In this document: piece after piece, positions 1 to 11,165 of the stretch
Position numbering within the stretch: the first letter of the stretch is position 1
How the letters are laid out: every line of letters starts with the position of its first letter
Notes under the pieces: generated by a model
The model's database searches: none
Seen by the model: the letters and a program-made list of their open reading frames with translations, nothing else
What the model was told of the DNA's origin: nothing
Program-made: the position numbers and the translations under genes
Assembly (NCBI GenBank): GCA_900169235.1
Contig: FWCC01000137.1
Coordinates: 248,001 to 312,000, forward strand
Direction of reading: 5' to 3'
DNA from: Zarea fungicola
Taxonomy: Eukaryota; Ascomycota; Sordariomycetes; Hypocreales; Cordycipitaceae
Length of the DNA: 64,000 nt

Positions 1-3000
1 TCAAGCAAGAGCCTTACAATACGTTCATGCCCACGCTCAGCTGCATGTGCCAGCGGAGTCTTGCCATAGACACCCTTTCCGTCGAACGCTGCACCGTTTT
101 CCAAAAGCAGTCGAACGATATCCTCATAGCCATCTCGAGCAGCCCCTGATATTATGGTTGGATCGTTTTCCTTCTTCAATCGAGCAGCACAACCGGCCTT
201 CAGAAGCAAATTCACGATACCTAAATATCCGTGCGTGGCGGCATGTGATAATGGGGTATGGCCGTCGGCATCCTTCATTAGTCCATCAGCACCCCTGTTG
301 AGTAGGAGCGTAACTATATGCTCATCCCCTCCATAGGCGGCGTATAATAGCGGTGTGGCTCCATTATTATCCCTTGACATGACATCGGCCCCTTTATAGA
401 GAAGGAGCGTGAAGATTCTCTTGTGTCCGTATTTGGCAGCCTGAAGTAGCGGTGTTCGGCCTAGGCTATCCTTCATTGTAACGTCTGCGCCAGTATCAAG
501 CAAAAGCTGCACAAACTCCTCATCCCCATCCGCAGCCGTATTTGGCAACGACGTTCCTCTCTCCAAGTCCATTGTTTCTTTGTCAGCCCCTGCACGGATG
601 AGACTTATCACAATATCTCGATACTTTGCCTCACATCCCAGATATGCTTCTGTTCGGCCTAGTTCATCCAATGGCTCGTAGTTTGCATTGTATGTATACC
701 GCTGAAATTTAGTTCTGTGTTTAGGTCTGCGCGGCTTGGTTGAGTTTGGTAGTACTAGTCCTCCAGACGAGAACCTGTCTAGCTTCAGGTCTGGGTTCTT
801 CTCCAGTAGTAATTGGACAACAGCCAGGTGCTCTTCCCTGGCTGCTGCCAAGATCGGTGTAATACCATTGTGATTTTGTACTTTAATATTGGCGCACCTA
901 CCGAGTAGCAAGCGGACAACATCCTCATACCCATTCGCCGCTGCCCACCAAATCGGCGTTCGTCCACAGTCATCTTTCAGCTCAATATCGGCACCTTTGT
1001 CAAGCAGCTGCTTCGCAACGGCACGAAGACCGAAAAACGACGCGGCAACAAGATCTGTGAAGTTCTCAGTACTAACTAAATGGCCAATTTTGGCTCCATC
1101 TCGCGAATGCATTATTTCATATGAGTACTGTGAAGCACACATGTCAAAAATGGGAAACCAGGATTGGTAACTATCAGACCTTTGATCACAAATTCTGAGA
1201 GTAGCCGGTATTATGGAGGCGTTGTCGTCGATATTTGCTTCACGCAGGTGCCCACCCCACTTGAGAGCTGAGTAGTAAAAGAAGCTTTCGACGCCATCCT
1301 TTGCATTAGGGCTTGTGCTCGTGACGGCGCTGACGATGGAATCGAAAAGCTCAATGTCTATCGGACGAACTCGCTCTCGGCCAGCCACTTTGCGTATGAA
1401 TGCCTCGACATTGTTCGTGGTATCTGCATTTTTGTCCAGGTCCATAACAGTAGCGGGACTGAAAATGCTCAAAAACACCACACATGTCTCAGCAAGAACA
1501 TGGTGCGCTTCGTGTATCGTGATACATCGATGCCATTGTAGTCCATAGAGCTTCGGAGAGGGAAACCTGGCATCCTCCAGAAGAAATTCGCGAGCAGTTT
1601 GATGAAGGAGGTAAATTCGTCCCTGATATATAGACACAAAGAGTCCACACCAGGATCTAAGTCGCGATTTGAAATAATCATTGCCTTCTAACTCAAGGTC
1701 GTGAATTGACTGTAGAGAGCTGTCTGTACTCATGGCAATGTTCATTTCCGATAACGTCAGTGGGCGTTCCGCAGCTAAGATGACACACAGAGCTTTCCGG
1801 ACCATTGGCTGGTCCTTAGACTGCTGAAGAATTTTCTCGTATGCCTCGTTGACACTTCTTGGGAGAGTTGAGATGGAAGAATCAACACCTGCTGGTGTCA
1901 TTGTAAACATTTCGTCTTCTAGGTACTTAAACACCAAGTAGACCCAGAGATAAGTACGGTTGCTAGTTTCCCCCAACCTTTGTTCAAGGTAATTCCGAAT
2001 TGATGCTGGGAGATTCGGAATCTGTTTAACCCGGTGTTTGATAACCAAGCTAACTTCATGGCTGATAGCCTCCGACTCTTCTTCCCCTGGTATACGAATA
2101 TTTGGAAAGTCCCTTAAGAAGCTATGAAACTTGGAGACAAGTTGTATATACGGCCTGCAGGTTAGAAGGTATTTCAGGTTGAAGTGAACCGACCACCTGT
2201 TGTGAAATTGCTGTTTTATGTTCTCCACAAGAGCTGCCAGCTCTACTCCACGGCATTCATCCAATGCATCGAGGACTATTATTATCGATCCTGCCTCCGG
2301 ATCGCCAGCAGCGTTCAGTAACACCTTCCACAGTGATTCTGTTAAGCTTGTCAAGCGGTCTCCATCCGTACTGTATTGTGCCATAGCGTGCCTGATTAAA
2401 GATGGGCGCTGTAAGAAGAGCTGGTGAAGTATTGCGCAGAGAGCTTGCTGCGAGGTGTTCTGGTCTTGGTCGTTGAAGAAAAAGTAGCAGATGGTAGCTG
2501 ATCTAGGCAGAACCTGGTCGATCAGATATTTAGCCAAAACAGATTTTCCACATCCAGGATCCGCTGATACCAGTAGTGGCCCAAAAGTTTGACCTAGCCA
2601 CAGCTGAAAATGCGGATGCTCAAGAAACCACATGCACGTCTCGTCAACTCTGTCAGCAACGCGATTTTTATACCATTCGTAGCCAGCGCCCTTGTCGGCG
2701 GGGAGACGGAAAAGTTGATGGCACTTTTGTTCCTTGTCTAAAAATCTCTCCATGGCGAAGTTAACTTCAGATTGAAGTTGTTCCCTGGCAAGATCACGGG
2801 TTTCCGTTACCCTCTCTAGACTAAGCTTTGTGACGTCTTGATTCTCTTGCATAACTGCTTGGAGACCTAAAAGGGTTATTAGCGCATATTTTGTAAGCAG
2901 ACGATCAATTCAGCTACCAGATATGGCATCACTAAGTTTCCTCTCTGACTCTATCCTATTTGGCGCTATCCTGCTGAGAAGGTCCTTGGTAAAGGCAGCG

Positions 3001-3893
3001 GCTGACATCGCTGCATAGCCCTGCCATTCCTTGGCTTTATGCGAGTCCGAATAGTCGCAGATACCGCGAACAATGAGGCATGGGAAGGAATTCATCAATC
3101 CTCCGGCTTCCATTTCAAAACACAGCACATCTTTGTCCCTTATCAACAAATCACGGGCGGTGGCGCTTTTCATTAGCTGATTTGCCGATGCAATTAGGCC
3201 GTAGTGAATGGTAGGATTGTCCTCATCTTCGGTCCGCTCGCGCCGGACCACCAGATTAGCCGGGTCACTGGCACATTCTGTGCAACCTCTGGAGTCATGG
3301 ATAATCTCTGATTTAAACAGCTTATCTGTCTGTAAGTCCGGCCTTTTGTAGTCTTTGCGCAATCGAGGGTTCTTGTTGAGGATTGCATCAATATTCGCCT
3401 CCAACTGATGACCTTTCCTTGCATACTGTGCCTGGATACCAGTGAGCGCAGCTCGTAGTACGACAGGCGGCTGGTTCAAGAACCGTGTATGTTGAAAAGA
3501 TTGGCCATCTATCGTTTTACCAAAGTCGTACTGGAAAACGCCACCCATACCGTCCCCTGGCGCGCTTACGACCACATCACCAAGACGGATGTCATGCCTA
3601 GTGCTAGGTGCCCCCCCAGCAACGCCCACCATCAGACCGATCCTGATATTTGGGAAGCTGTTAAGCATGCTGGTGGCCACGCTACCCGCGGAAGCTGTTC
3701 CGTATTCGCCATTCGGTAATACTGCGATAACAACATTGTGTCTCCCCATTCTACCGAGCACGTAGTCGTTCGGATCGGACGGTGACACAAAATCGGCGGG
3801 ATCATGCTCCTCATCTAAGAACTCCTGCGCCGCGACATATTCGGTCTTTATCGCGCAGATCCAGCCCACAGTGTAGTCATGCGGATTGGACAT
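1..3893 (-). CDS. PNP-NACHT-ankyrin NLR-type receptor (3' end outside window)
   Basis: This is the 5' part of a fungal NLR-like protein; the frame is still open at base 1, so the C-terminus lies outside. Two exons are visible on the minus strand, 3893-2918 and 2870-<1. The 47-nt intron between them has a GCTAATAAC branch site and ends TTTTAG. The first exon encodes a nucleoside-phosphorylase (PNP_UDP) domain: VGVAGGAPS, then the EMEA motif near residue 260 and the Asp of GICDYSD near residue 280. The second exon starts with a charged helical linker. A NACHT NTPase follows, with Walker [10 protein letters not shown] (about 2545-2575) and Walker [12 protein letters not shown] (about 2255-2290). 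A helical region containing TAREFLLED comes next, and from about 1070 downwards ankyrin repeats with the TPLxxAAxxGHExIVxLLL pattern. The start at 3893 gives [11 protein letters not shown], the usual N-terminus of PNP domains; an upstream in-frame ATG at 3980 is less likely. Proteins of this layout are linked to non-self recognition and programmed cell death in fungi; that role is inferred. Confidence 0.9.
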
Positions 3894-5225
3894 ATTTCTG
3901 GCCAGGCCACCCTCCAGCAAGAAGGGCTGTAAAAGCTTGGATCTGCAGCACTCAAACTGTTGTTGGATGAATGAGTACACCTCTTGCCAGACGCTCCCGC
4001 AGGCACATTAGTAGAAGGAAGACTCTATCGAAATGTCTGGCTTCGGGGAGGATTGATAGTGCGGGGCTTGGGGGGTGGCTTTAGTTTCAGCTGGCATCGC
4101 CCGAGGCTACGGTGCCTGATGTCACCAGACAGATAAAATGAGAGCGTAACTACCCAGTGTACCAGGCTCCGTAGTCAAATTTGTACGTATATGGTCAAGT
4201 TCCCGGTCCCGCTGCCCAATCTAGTTGAGCCATTTCAGTCCTTTCCCACCTCTCTCTCCGCCTCGATATGGAAATCGGCTTACACCTCCTCAGCACTGTC
4301 GCCGCAGCCTCTAAGAATGAAAAATAAGGTAAAATTTATAACATAACTTTTTTTTATTCTTACAAAGGCCTGCTGCTAAAACTAGTGCTTTAAGCAAGCA
4401 CTGGGAATTGCGGTGGCTTACAGGAACTTCCTCCGTTCAAGACAACGAGGCTTGATTTAGACGGCCGCAGGACGGTATGGCCTGGTAAACCACCTAACAT
4501 ACTAACTCCAAAATGAGAGAACAAAGGGTCGAAAAAGCAAGCAGCGGTAGCCGATTTCAAGAAGCTTCACTCCGCTTAAGAGAGCTTGACGGGAACCCGA
4601 GTTCTCTGATATCTATGGTCGTATGTGGTAGTTTTTTTTAGCAAATCTACCATATATAGTCAGCACCGGCACTGCAAAAGTAGCTACTAGAAAGCCTTCA
4701 ATAATAGTTTTAACAGTGCACCAGCCCAGTTATGTCTTAGCATGGAGCTTCCTTATGTATTTAATAGCTCTTCGAAAGTCTTCCGGCTTTTTCGCTGGCA
4801 CATCGGTTGCATTAGAAACTCTTGGTTGTATTGCCTTTGTCTGAGACCTCGATGCCATTGGCCTGAAAACATGCCGACATTATTTTGTATCTGTGATTCA
4901 AAGCAATTCTTCCTGTAAAATATCGAACATGGCGGGTGTGCGAGTGTGAATGGTCAGTCCAAAGTGTGTTGCACAGCTGATCTCTGATGCGAGACCTCAC
5001 CGTGGGTTTTATAGACGGCAACATGGAATTTGTAACAGAGTAAGATGTAACAAGCCAGATGAGAGTGCATAAAATATTATTGCTCCTTTCGTTAATAGAA
5101 AACTCCAATTCCAGCCTCCCCCGTCTTGTATTGTCCCGAACGTCGGTCCAACTTCCATTACTCCTTTACAGTATCTCCGAGTTCTTGCCATTGCTTGTCC
5201 TCTTGGAGCAAAACATGCTCCTTCA
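3894..5225. other. intergenic: NLR promoter side and 3' flank of secreted-protein gene
   Basis: About 1.3 kb without a convincing gene. The part next to 3894 should hold the promoter of the NLR-type gene. The part above 4740 may include the last short exon of the neighbouring secreted-protein gene (5201-5158) and its 3' UTR. A 98-codon open frame on the minus strand at 4812-5108 has no recognisable features and is not called. Confidence 0.4.
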
Positions 5226-5843
5226 TCAGTGGCCATAGGCCTCCTTACCGCGACAAATGTTACTGTAGCGATGGCTCCTTCCAAATGACTTCTCCCCGCG
5301 GTTGATTTCTGCCAGCTTCCATTCGCCGCACTCTCTGTCCATAATGCTATTGGCACTAGATAGCTCGCGCCTGGTACAAAACTGCTGCTTGTCCTTTTCT
5401 TTATGCATGGTGTCCCAGTTGCAGACGTAGAAAAGCATGTCGTTGTGAATGGCGACGAGCAGACCATCCTTTTTGAGGGGTGTGTACAGCTCACACCAGT
5501 TGGCGAGTCGGTCCATCGCCCTACTGGCATCCATAAAGTCATATAATTTGATGCCGGTCCTATTTTCCAACTTTGCTACGCGAAAGTCATAATCTCTGCA
5601 TCCGTAGCCGTTGACACTGGCGACATATTTAAAGTCTGTGCGGTCCTCGACGGCGGTGATCTCGGTCCCCGACCCTGGCACATCAAAGTACGTCCAACTG
5701 GCGAGCTCGCCCTTGATGGTTGGGATCCATGTGAACTCATAGACGCCGTCTGGAAGGTTGTACGGGAGTCGGATGCCATGGGCGACGGAGAAGAAGATGA
5801 GGATGGCGGCGAGGACGGCCGCCAGGTGGGAACGGTGGCTCAT
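5226..5843 (-). CDS. Small secreted protein, unknown function
   Basis: No family is recognised. The start at 5843 (MSHRSH) is preferred over an in-frame upstream ATG at 5990, because it places a classic signal peptide at the N-terminus: a hydrophobic stretch (LAAVLAAILIFFSV) with cleavage expected after AHG, about residue 21. The mature part is roughly 180 residues with scattered cysteines (YGCRDYDF, NWCELY, YVCNWD, QFCTRR, RECGEW), as in extracellular disulfide-bonded fungal proteins. The reading given ends at a TGA at 5226 and encodes 205 aa. An alternative is a 47-nt intron at 5248-5202 (donor GTAAGG, CTGAT branch, acceptor CAAG) followed by a 14-codon last exon ending at 5158, which would give 212 aa. 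It lies between an NLR-type gene and a CFEM gene. A host-interaction or cell-wall role is only a guess. Confidence 0.65.
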   Translation of the reverse strand: MSHRSHLAAVLAAILIFFSVAHGIRLPYNLPDGVYEFTWIPTIKGELASWTYFDVPGSGTEITAVEDRTDFKYVASVNGYGCRDYDFRVAKLENRTGIKLYDFMDASRAMDRLANWCELYTPLKKDGLLVAIHNDMLFYVCNWDTMHKEKDKQQFCTRRELSSANSIMDRECGEWKLAEINRGEKSFGRSHRYSNICRGKEAYGH

Positions 5844-6602
5844 GACCGTGTGGTGGGTTTTGTAATACCTCGATATAAGGACCAAAGCCGCGTAATGTGA
5901 TGAGATTCCAAAATGAGGGAAGAAATTTTGTAAACCGAGAATCCTTACAGAGCGTTGTAGGCCGATTCTTGGCACTGGTTGTTCAACCAAAGAGGGTGGC
6001 TTGGCGACTCTTTTTTTATTAAAAGTATGATGAACAAGAGAAAGGTAAAAAGAAAATCTACATGGCTTTCTCCTTTAACAAATATAAATTCTCAAACGTT
6101 TGCATGGGCCGTCCAAGTGGCCATGTGGCTGCATCCAACCCTGTACCATGGTGGCGCGTCACCGTGGCCAAAGTTTAAAATGCCACCACTCACTCCATGT
6201 GGTATTCATATTTCATTCATTGAAGTCCAGACTACATGGCTGCTCTCTTTGGTGATACTTTATGCCTCAAAGACTGGCGCCGTAGAGTCTATAGGCTACT
6301 GGCAGGCTGTGGTTGCAAGACCCTTAACACTCTAGGGCGGCGAGCCAGCTTCATGAAAGGGAAATCGTGACCAAAGTTCTGAAGAACTACATGAATAACG
6401 CCACGGAGTATTTTCAAAGCTTCTTTTATGGAATCATGAAGTTTGGCCTGGTTCTTTGAGAGCCTGTACAACCAATAGTTGGCATAAAAGACTGCTCCCC
6501 CTCAAGAAACCAGTACTCAAAAATCCAACTTCTTTTCCAACCATTCACTGACATAAACAACCAACCATTCACAACAAAAACAATAACAACAAATCTTCAA
6601 CA
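5844..6602. other. intergenic: divergent promoter region
   Basis: About 760 bases between the divergently transcribed secreted-protein gene and the CFEM gene. A TATA-like CATAAAAG lies at 6483-6490, about 113 bases before the CFEM start. The last 60 bases before that start are a CA-rich, G-poor leader in which AACCATTCAC occurs twice. Such leaders are common at well-expressed fungal genes. Confidence 0.45.
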
Positions 6603-7021
6603 ATGAAGTTTATTGCTCCTCTTCTCCTTGCCGTTGCGGCCTTTGCTTCTGCCGACAAGTCGTACGGTAATCGGCCTCTCGGATATCCCGCCGCCCCTGC
6701 CCGCAGCGATGATGTCGAGATCGCGCCTGTCCCTATGCCTACCTGTGCCAAGCCTTGCATCACGGAGGCCGTGAAGCAGGTTACCCAATGCGAGGAGACG
6801 GATGCGCCCTGCGTCTGTGCCAACCTTCAGGCTGTGACCGCTGCCGCGACCAACTGCGTGCTCAAGGAGTGTGGTCTCATGGTTGCTCTGGGTAAGTTTG
6901 CACCCCAAACCCGGCTACTTGCTGGAAGTCTCTGATGGGTTTTAATCGTGTACTAACATGGACTTGAATTGTAGGTGAGGTCCGTCCTGCTGGTCTTGCC
7001 ATGTGCGGCATGACTGCTTGA
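6603..7021 (+). CDS. CFEM-domain secreted protein
   Basis: A 111-aa extracellular protein in two exons, 6603-6891 and 6975-7021; the 83-nt intron has a GTAAGT donor and a TTGTAG acceptor. Residues 1-17 are a signal peptide (MKFIAPLLLAVAAFASA). The mature part has eight cysteines in CFEM order: CAKPC, then QC, then PCVC, then NC, EC and a last MCG. An Asp sits just before the PCVC pair (ETDAPC), the position that serves as axial haem ligand in structurally studied CFEM proteins. CFEM proteins act in haem or iron capture, cell-wall structure and host interaction. No GPI-attachment tail follows the last cysteine, so this one is probably released rather than anchored. The domain call is firm because cysteine number, spacing and Asp all fit; the ligand is inferred. 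Confidence 0.9.
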
Positions 7022-7692
7022 GCGCGACGGTCGTCCGTATCTGCCGTGACAAATGCCTGCACCATGGTGGACAGAGGGCTTTTAGAGGTGGACTTGCTCT
7101 TTCAAAATGCACATATTCACAGCTTCACCCGGGGTCATGGTAATAGAATTAAAGTGTATCTTCTTTTCTTTTTCTGATATGTTTGAAATAATGTCGCAAG
7201 GTCAAGCTATATTGTGCCATGGACAATGTTACGGGTGGTACGAGCGAGAGCATTCTGTGGTTATTTAGTCAACCGGACACTAAATTAGTTTCATATGCGA
7301 TGAGAAATTGTCAAAAGAAAAATTAGGGTACAATTAAAAATAACCTGGTCTGCGGGTGGCTTGGCACCAACAAAACTTTACTGTAGCCATCCCACCCATG
7401 TTTTGACTACAGCACACTTCCACCAACCTCCAGCCAATTTCAGTAGTCTACGTATTTATTATTCTGACTTTTACGTCAAAGCCTGCAGGCATGATTGCCC
7501 GGGAAATTCAAGGAAGCAACTGTCGGTCGGCTGGACCAGAAGTGTCTGGCCAGGTTCAGAATGACGTCTATCGTTTGCATCGCGATTGTTCAGCACGAGT
7601 TTTATTGCTTCATTTTCCTTACATCAAGTCGGCCACTAGAATTATTTTCATACTAAAACTAGGAGTCATATGTCATTTAAGCCACTTCCACT
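7022..7692. other. intergenic: convergent 3' flanks
   Basis: About 670 bases between the 3' ends of the CFEM gene (plus) and the GH88 gene (minus). AT-rich in part, with an AATAAT/ATTAAA-type context near 7145. Nothing else recognisable. Confidence 0.4.
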
Positions 7693-8961
7693 TCAAATCA
7701 GCCCCAGCTTCATCAACCGATTGCCAACCTCCAAAAAGTAGTAATCCGCATACACCAAACCAGTCTCAAAGTTGGGGTTCGCATTGTTGGGGCTGTTGTT
7801 CACCGTGGCGCCGCGCAGGTACGTGTCGGCGCCCGCCGGCGCCCTGGAGGACTTGACGGCATATTCCAGAAGCTGCGCCACGTCGGGCAGGAATTGGGGA
7901 TCCTTTGTGAGCTCGTACAGGGACAGCAGGCCCGAGCTGACGACCATGGCGGCCGACACGTCCCGGATGGGCGGGCTCGTCTTGGGCGCGTCAAAGTCCC
8001 AGTAAACCATGCCGGTGCCGTGCGCCGTCTCGCGGACGCGCTTGACAAAGTACTTTGCGAGGCGGATGGCCGTCTGCAAAAAGGCAGGGTCCTTGGTGAA
8101 GCGGTACGCGGTGGTGTAGCCGTAGACGCCCCACGACTGTCCGCGCGCCCACGTGCTGTTGTCCGCGTAGCCCTGCACCGTGTACCGTCCGATGACGTGG
8201 CCGTCCCTCGGGTCGTAGTTGACGAGGTGGTAGGTCGAGTCGTCGGGGCGGATGTGGTGTTCTATTGTCGTGTGGGCGTGGTTTGTGGCGCGGCGGGCCA
8301 GCTCCTTGTCGCCAGTGAGTTCCGCACCTCGATAGAGGAGCTCCAGATTCATCATATTGTCGATGATGACGAGGAAGTTTTTGTTCTTGTCCGTGAAGCT
8401 CCAGTTCGGCGAGCTCATGCTGTCCCACGATCGGATGCACTGAACCGTCTCATTCCAGCGAGTAGCAAGTGAGTTTGCCGCATTAATCACAATGTCACGG
8501 CTAGCAGTGCTGTTGCGCAACGCATAGTCACTATAAAATTCAGGCATGATCATGAAGCCGAGATCGTGTGTCCCTTTGTTGAACTGCTGAGCCTCCATCC
8601 CCTTTTGCCATTTTAGAGCGAGGTTAAGAATATCAGAAGAGGCAATGGGCTGCGGTACTTTGAGGGACCGTTCGTAAAGAAGCCAGAGCGTGCCAGGGAA
8701 GAAGCCTGAAGTCCACCAACCTGGGTCCATGTAGTTGTAGGCAAAGGTGTCCTTGGTGGTGTCATGCGGGAACTTGTTGGCTCCTCCGGGTTGGCCGCGC
8801 TGAGCGACTTTGATGACGACTTGGGCTACATCGTTGCTGAGAAGGTCCTTGGACAGGGTCTTGAATCTCTGCTTGAGGTCTGGGGGCAAGCAGGGCGTTG
8901 CTGCTGCGGCGACAGAGACGAACGCCGTTTGAAGGGCGATGGAGCTGCTAGCTTGACCCAT
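7693..8961 (-). CDS. Glycoside hydrolase family 88 (unsaturated glucuronyl hydrolase)
   Basis: An intronless 422-aa protein. GH88 enzymes remove the 4,5-unsaturated uronic acid left at the non-reducing end of oligosaccharides by polysaccharide lyases, acting by hydration of the vinyl-ether bond. Family landmarks are present in order: WWTSGFFPGTLWLLYE near residue 80, THDLGFM with one conserved Asp near residue 130, IDNMMNLELL with the second conserved Asp near residue 207, and the WARGQSWGVYGY motif near residue 272. The rest has the (alpha/alpha)6-barrel look of the family. The N-terminus is weakly hydrophobic and Ala-rich (AFVSVAAAAT) and could be a poor signal sequence; secretion is uncertain. 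A TATATAGT element lies about 75 bases upstream. No polysaccharide lyase is adjacent, so the source of substrate cannot be read from this window. Confidence 0.9.
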   Translation of the reverse strand: MGQASSSIALQTAFVSVAAAATPCLPPDLKQRFKTLSKDLLSNDVAQVVIKVAQRGQPGGANKFPHDTTKDTFAYNYMDPGWWTSGFFPGTLWLLYERSLKVPQPIASSDILNLALKWQKGMEAQQFNKGTHDLGFMIMPEFYSDYALRNSTASRDIVINAANSLATRWNETVQCIRSWDSMSSPNWSFTDKNKNFLVIIDNMMNLELLYRGAELTGDKELARRATNHAHTTIEHHIRPDDSTYHLVNYDPRDGHVIGRYTVQGYADNSTWARGQSWGVYGYTTAYRFTKDPAFLQTAIRLAKYFVKRVRETAHGTGMVYWDFDAPKTSPPIRDVSAAMVVSSGLLSLYELTKDPQFLPDVAQLLEYAVKSSRAPAGADTYLRGATVNNSPNNANPNFETGLVYADYYFLEVGNRLMKLGLI

Positions 8962-10466
8962 GGTGGAGTTGCGCGGGGAGACTGATCAAAATCCTACATA
9001 CTGCTGGGCAAGGAGCGGCATGCTACGTCTACTATATAAATAGAGAGAAACGGCAATTGATTGTCAATGTAATTGATGCCAAGTATCTCCAATATTGTGT
9101 TTGGCCGAGGCTAGCTTAAGAAACATGTCACAATTCCACCAATCACATTACCGATGCAGGTCGGGTATTGAAAGTAAGCAGAAGCTACAGCAAGTGGAGG
9201 CTTGGCGGGTAGGAACCAAATCGTTCCGATGAGGGTCTGTTTAGTTGCATTTCTTTGTTGCGAGACTAAAGCAATGCAACCCTATGTCTATGAGAGCTGC
9301 TTCGCATTCTGGCAGATGCTGCAAGTCAGGGCCAGTAAGAGAAACACGTCTGAGTCTAGGAGGAGCCAATTGCCGGGCTGAGGCGGCGGCTGTCGATCCG
9401 GGGCTGGCAGAGGATTCAGAACCCCCTTCTTTCCGATCTGCAAGTTATAACTCTCCACTCAACCCCGCCGCTGCAAGTGCCTCTCCCGGGGTTGTGTATA
9501 ATGTGGGCTAACTGGCCGAAATCTGTCCGCAGCCACCCCCACGCAGTAGTGGCTGACGGACAATTTGGTGCCGTGCTTGTGAATTGAAGTGTAATGTAGC
9601 ATACTTGGGGCGATTGGCAAAAGGAAAAAGGTTCTTCAATGGCTCATGCAGTTGAGTTTGGGACGATATGCCATGCTCAAGCAATATTCATTCAAGATAC
9701 TGGAGTGAAGGAGTGAAGGTGAAATGCATGGCTAACTTCGTCTTGCGGCCATCCCGCTGCAATTCAAGAGATGCTAAATTTATGGTGCAGTTCATGTTGA
9801 GGACCGGTAGAATTTACGCTATTTTGCTGTGTATGTTTTTGACGCCGATTTACAGCGTTGCGTGTACAGAGAAGTTATATGTGGTTATAAGTGGTGTGTG
9901 GGAATGTCTCACTTACAAGGTCCACTGGCTCACCTGCAGGAACTACCCTATGAGCCGTGCATATTTGCATTATTTGATGTATCATCTGCGGCCTAGACAG
10001 TGCTGCTCTAATACCGAACTGTGGGAAATATTATGGAAGATTTGAATAACATAGATGTTTGGATTTAAGTCAGTTTTCAACCTAAAGACTAATTTTTCTT
10101 TACTTCTGCTCGTTTTTAGTTCACTGAATAGGTAAGCCCCGGCCTTTTATAACCCATGGTTGATCGACAACTGTTGAGATTGTTCCAAACTTCAGGCCCA
10201 GCCTCTGCCTTTCGATGCGAATTTTTAGTTCAATTTCTACATCAATATATATATTAGTTTTGAATAGCCAAAGCCAATAATACTGCCGATATTCGCAATG
10301 AATTCCCAACATCGGACTCATACTGTGTCGTGAGTCACGCCTTTTCAGCCTGAACGTGACAGTCATACTGTACCTATATATAAACATCAACATCAGCAAA
10401 GAAATTGTAGAAAGCATCTCAGAGCCAACAGTATTTTTGTGAGGTAAATAAGTTACTGTCGTGGTC
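8962..10466. other. intergenic, no convincing gene
   Basis: About 1.5 kb. It holds the GH88 promoter on the left and the promoter of the small kinase on the right. Open frames of 88 codons (9245-9511, plus) and 125 codons (9668-10045, plus) look non-coding: they show no motif, have uneven composition and lack partner exons. A direct repeat GGAGTGAA occurs twice near 9705. Confidence 0.4.
9033..9040 (-). promoter_or_regulatory. TATA-box-like element of the GH88 gene
   Basis: TATATAGT on the minus strand, about 75 bases upstream of the GH88 start codon; spacing and sequence fit a core promoter. Confidence 0.4.
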
Positions 10467-11165
10467 ATGCCTGGTTACTACATCTGGATCAATGGCTTCC
10501 CCGGCGTCGGCAAATTCACCGTCGCCAAGGTACTCCAGCAGCTATTGCCTGGCTCGCGCCTCATTGACAACCACTCTCTCATCGACCAGGCGAAGCTACC
10601 TCGCGACCATCCAGACTATAATGCAGAGCGTGTCAAGATACGCGACGCCATGTACGCTTCGGTAGTGCACCCAAAGACAGACGCAGAGAGTGCATGCGGA
10701 AACAGAGAAAAGCAGCTCAAGCAACTGCTCATCTTTACGGGTATGTTGTATTCTTTTACTTCCTCATTTACATGAGATTAAACGGTCAACTGCCATATGC
10801 GATACTTGTTCTAATGCCAGAGGGGTATAGACTGTTTCTCCAACTGCCAACTCGGCTCTGAGTGGTCACGCGCAAACCAAGCCGCCGCCGCCGAGGCAAA
10901 TCGCCCATTTCTCCCAGTGTATCTGTCCTGTAGTCGGGAGGAAAACTTGAAGCGCGCTGTGCGGCCGCAGCGGCAAGAGGAGCGCAATAAGCTGGTCGAT
11001 GGGGAGATGATAGCTGGCTTCCTGGACACTCTTGAAATCTTCAAGTTTCCAGGGCTTGGTATCGATATTGACACGACGGAGCTAGCCCCTGAGAAGACGG
11101 CTCAGGTAATACTTGAAGCGATGGAAGAGCATGAACGTGCTCAAGAGATGAAGGTTCAGCGTTGA
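10467..11165 (+). CDS. Small P-loop kinase-like ATPase
   Basis: A 202-aa protein in two exons, 10467-10740 and 10831-11165; the intron starts GTATGT and ends GGTATAG. The start ATG at 10467 gives MPGYYIWINGFPGVGK, so the phosphate-binding loop is at residues 10-18, directly after the first beta strand. This is the layout of small-molecule or nucleoside kinases such as shikimate, gluconate and chloramphenicol phosphotransferase-like proteins (AAA_33-type). The residue after the Walker Lys is Phe, where most P-loops have Ser/Thr; a Thr follows one position later. The second half has RPFLPVYLSCSREENLKRAV, which resembles the Arg-containing lid segment, then a C-terminal helix. Substrate unknown. 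Neighbours give no functional hint. Confidence 0.75.

Noticed and set aside
9668..10045. 125-codon open frame with a hydrophobic middle
   Set aside because: AT-biased, no motif, no splice-linked exons and no conserved look; probably chance.
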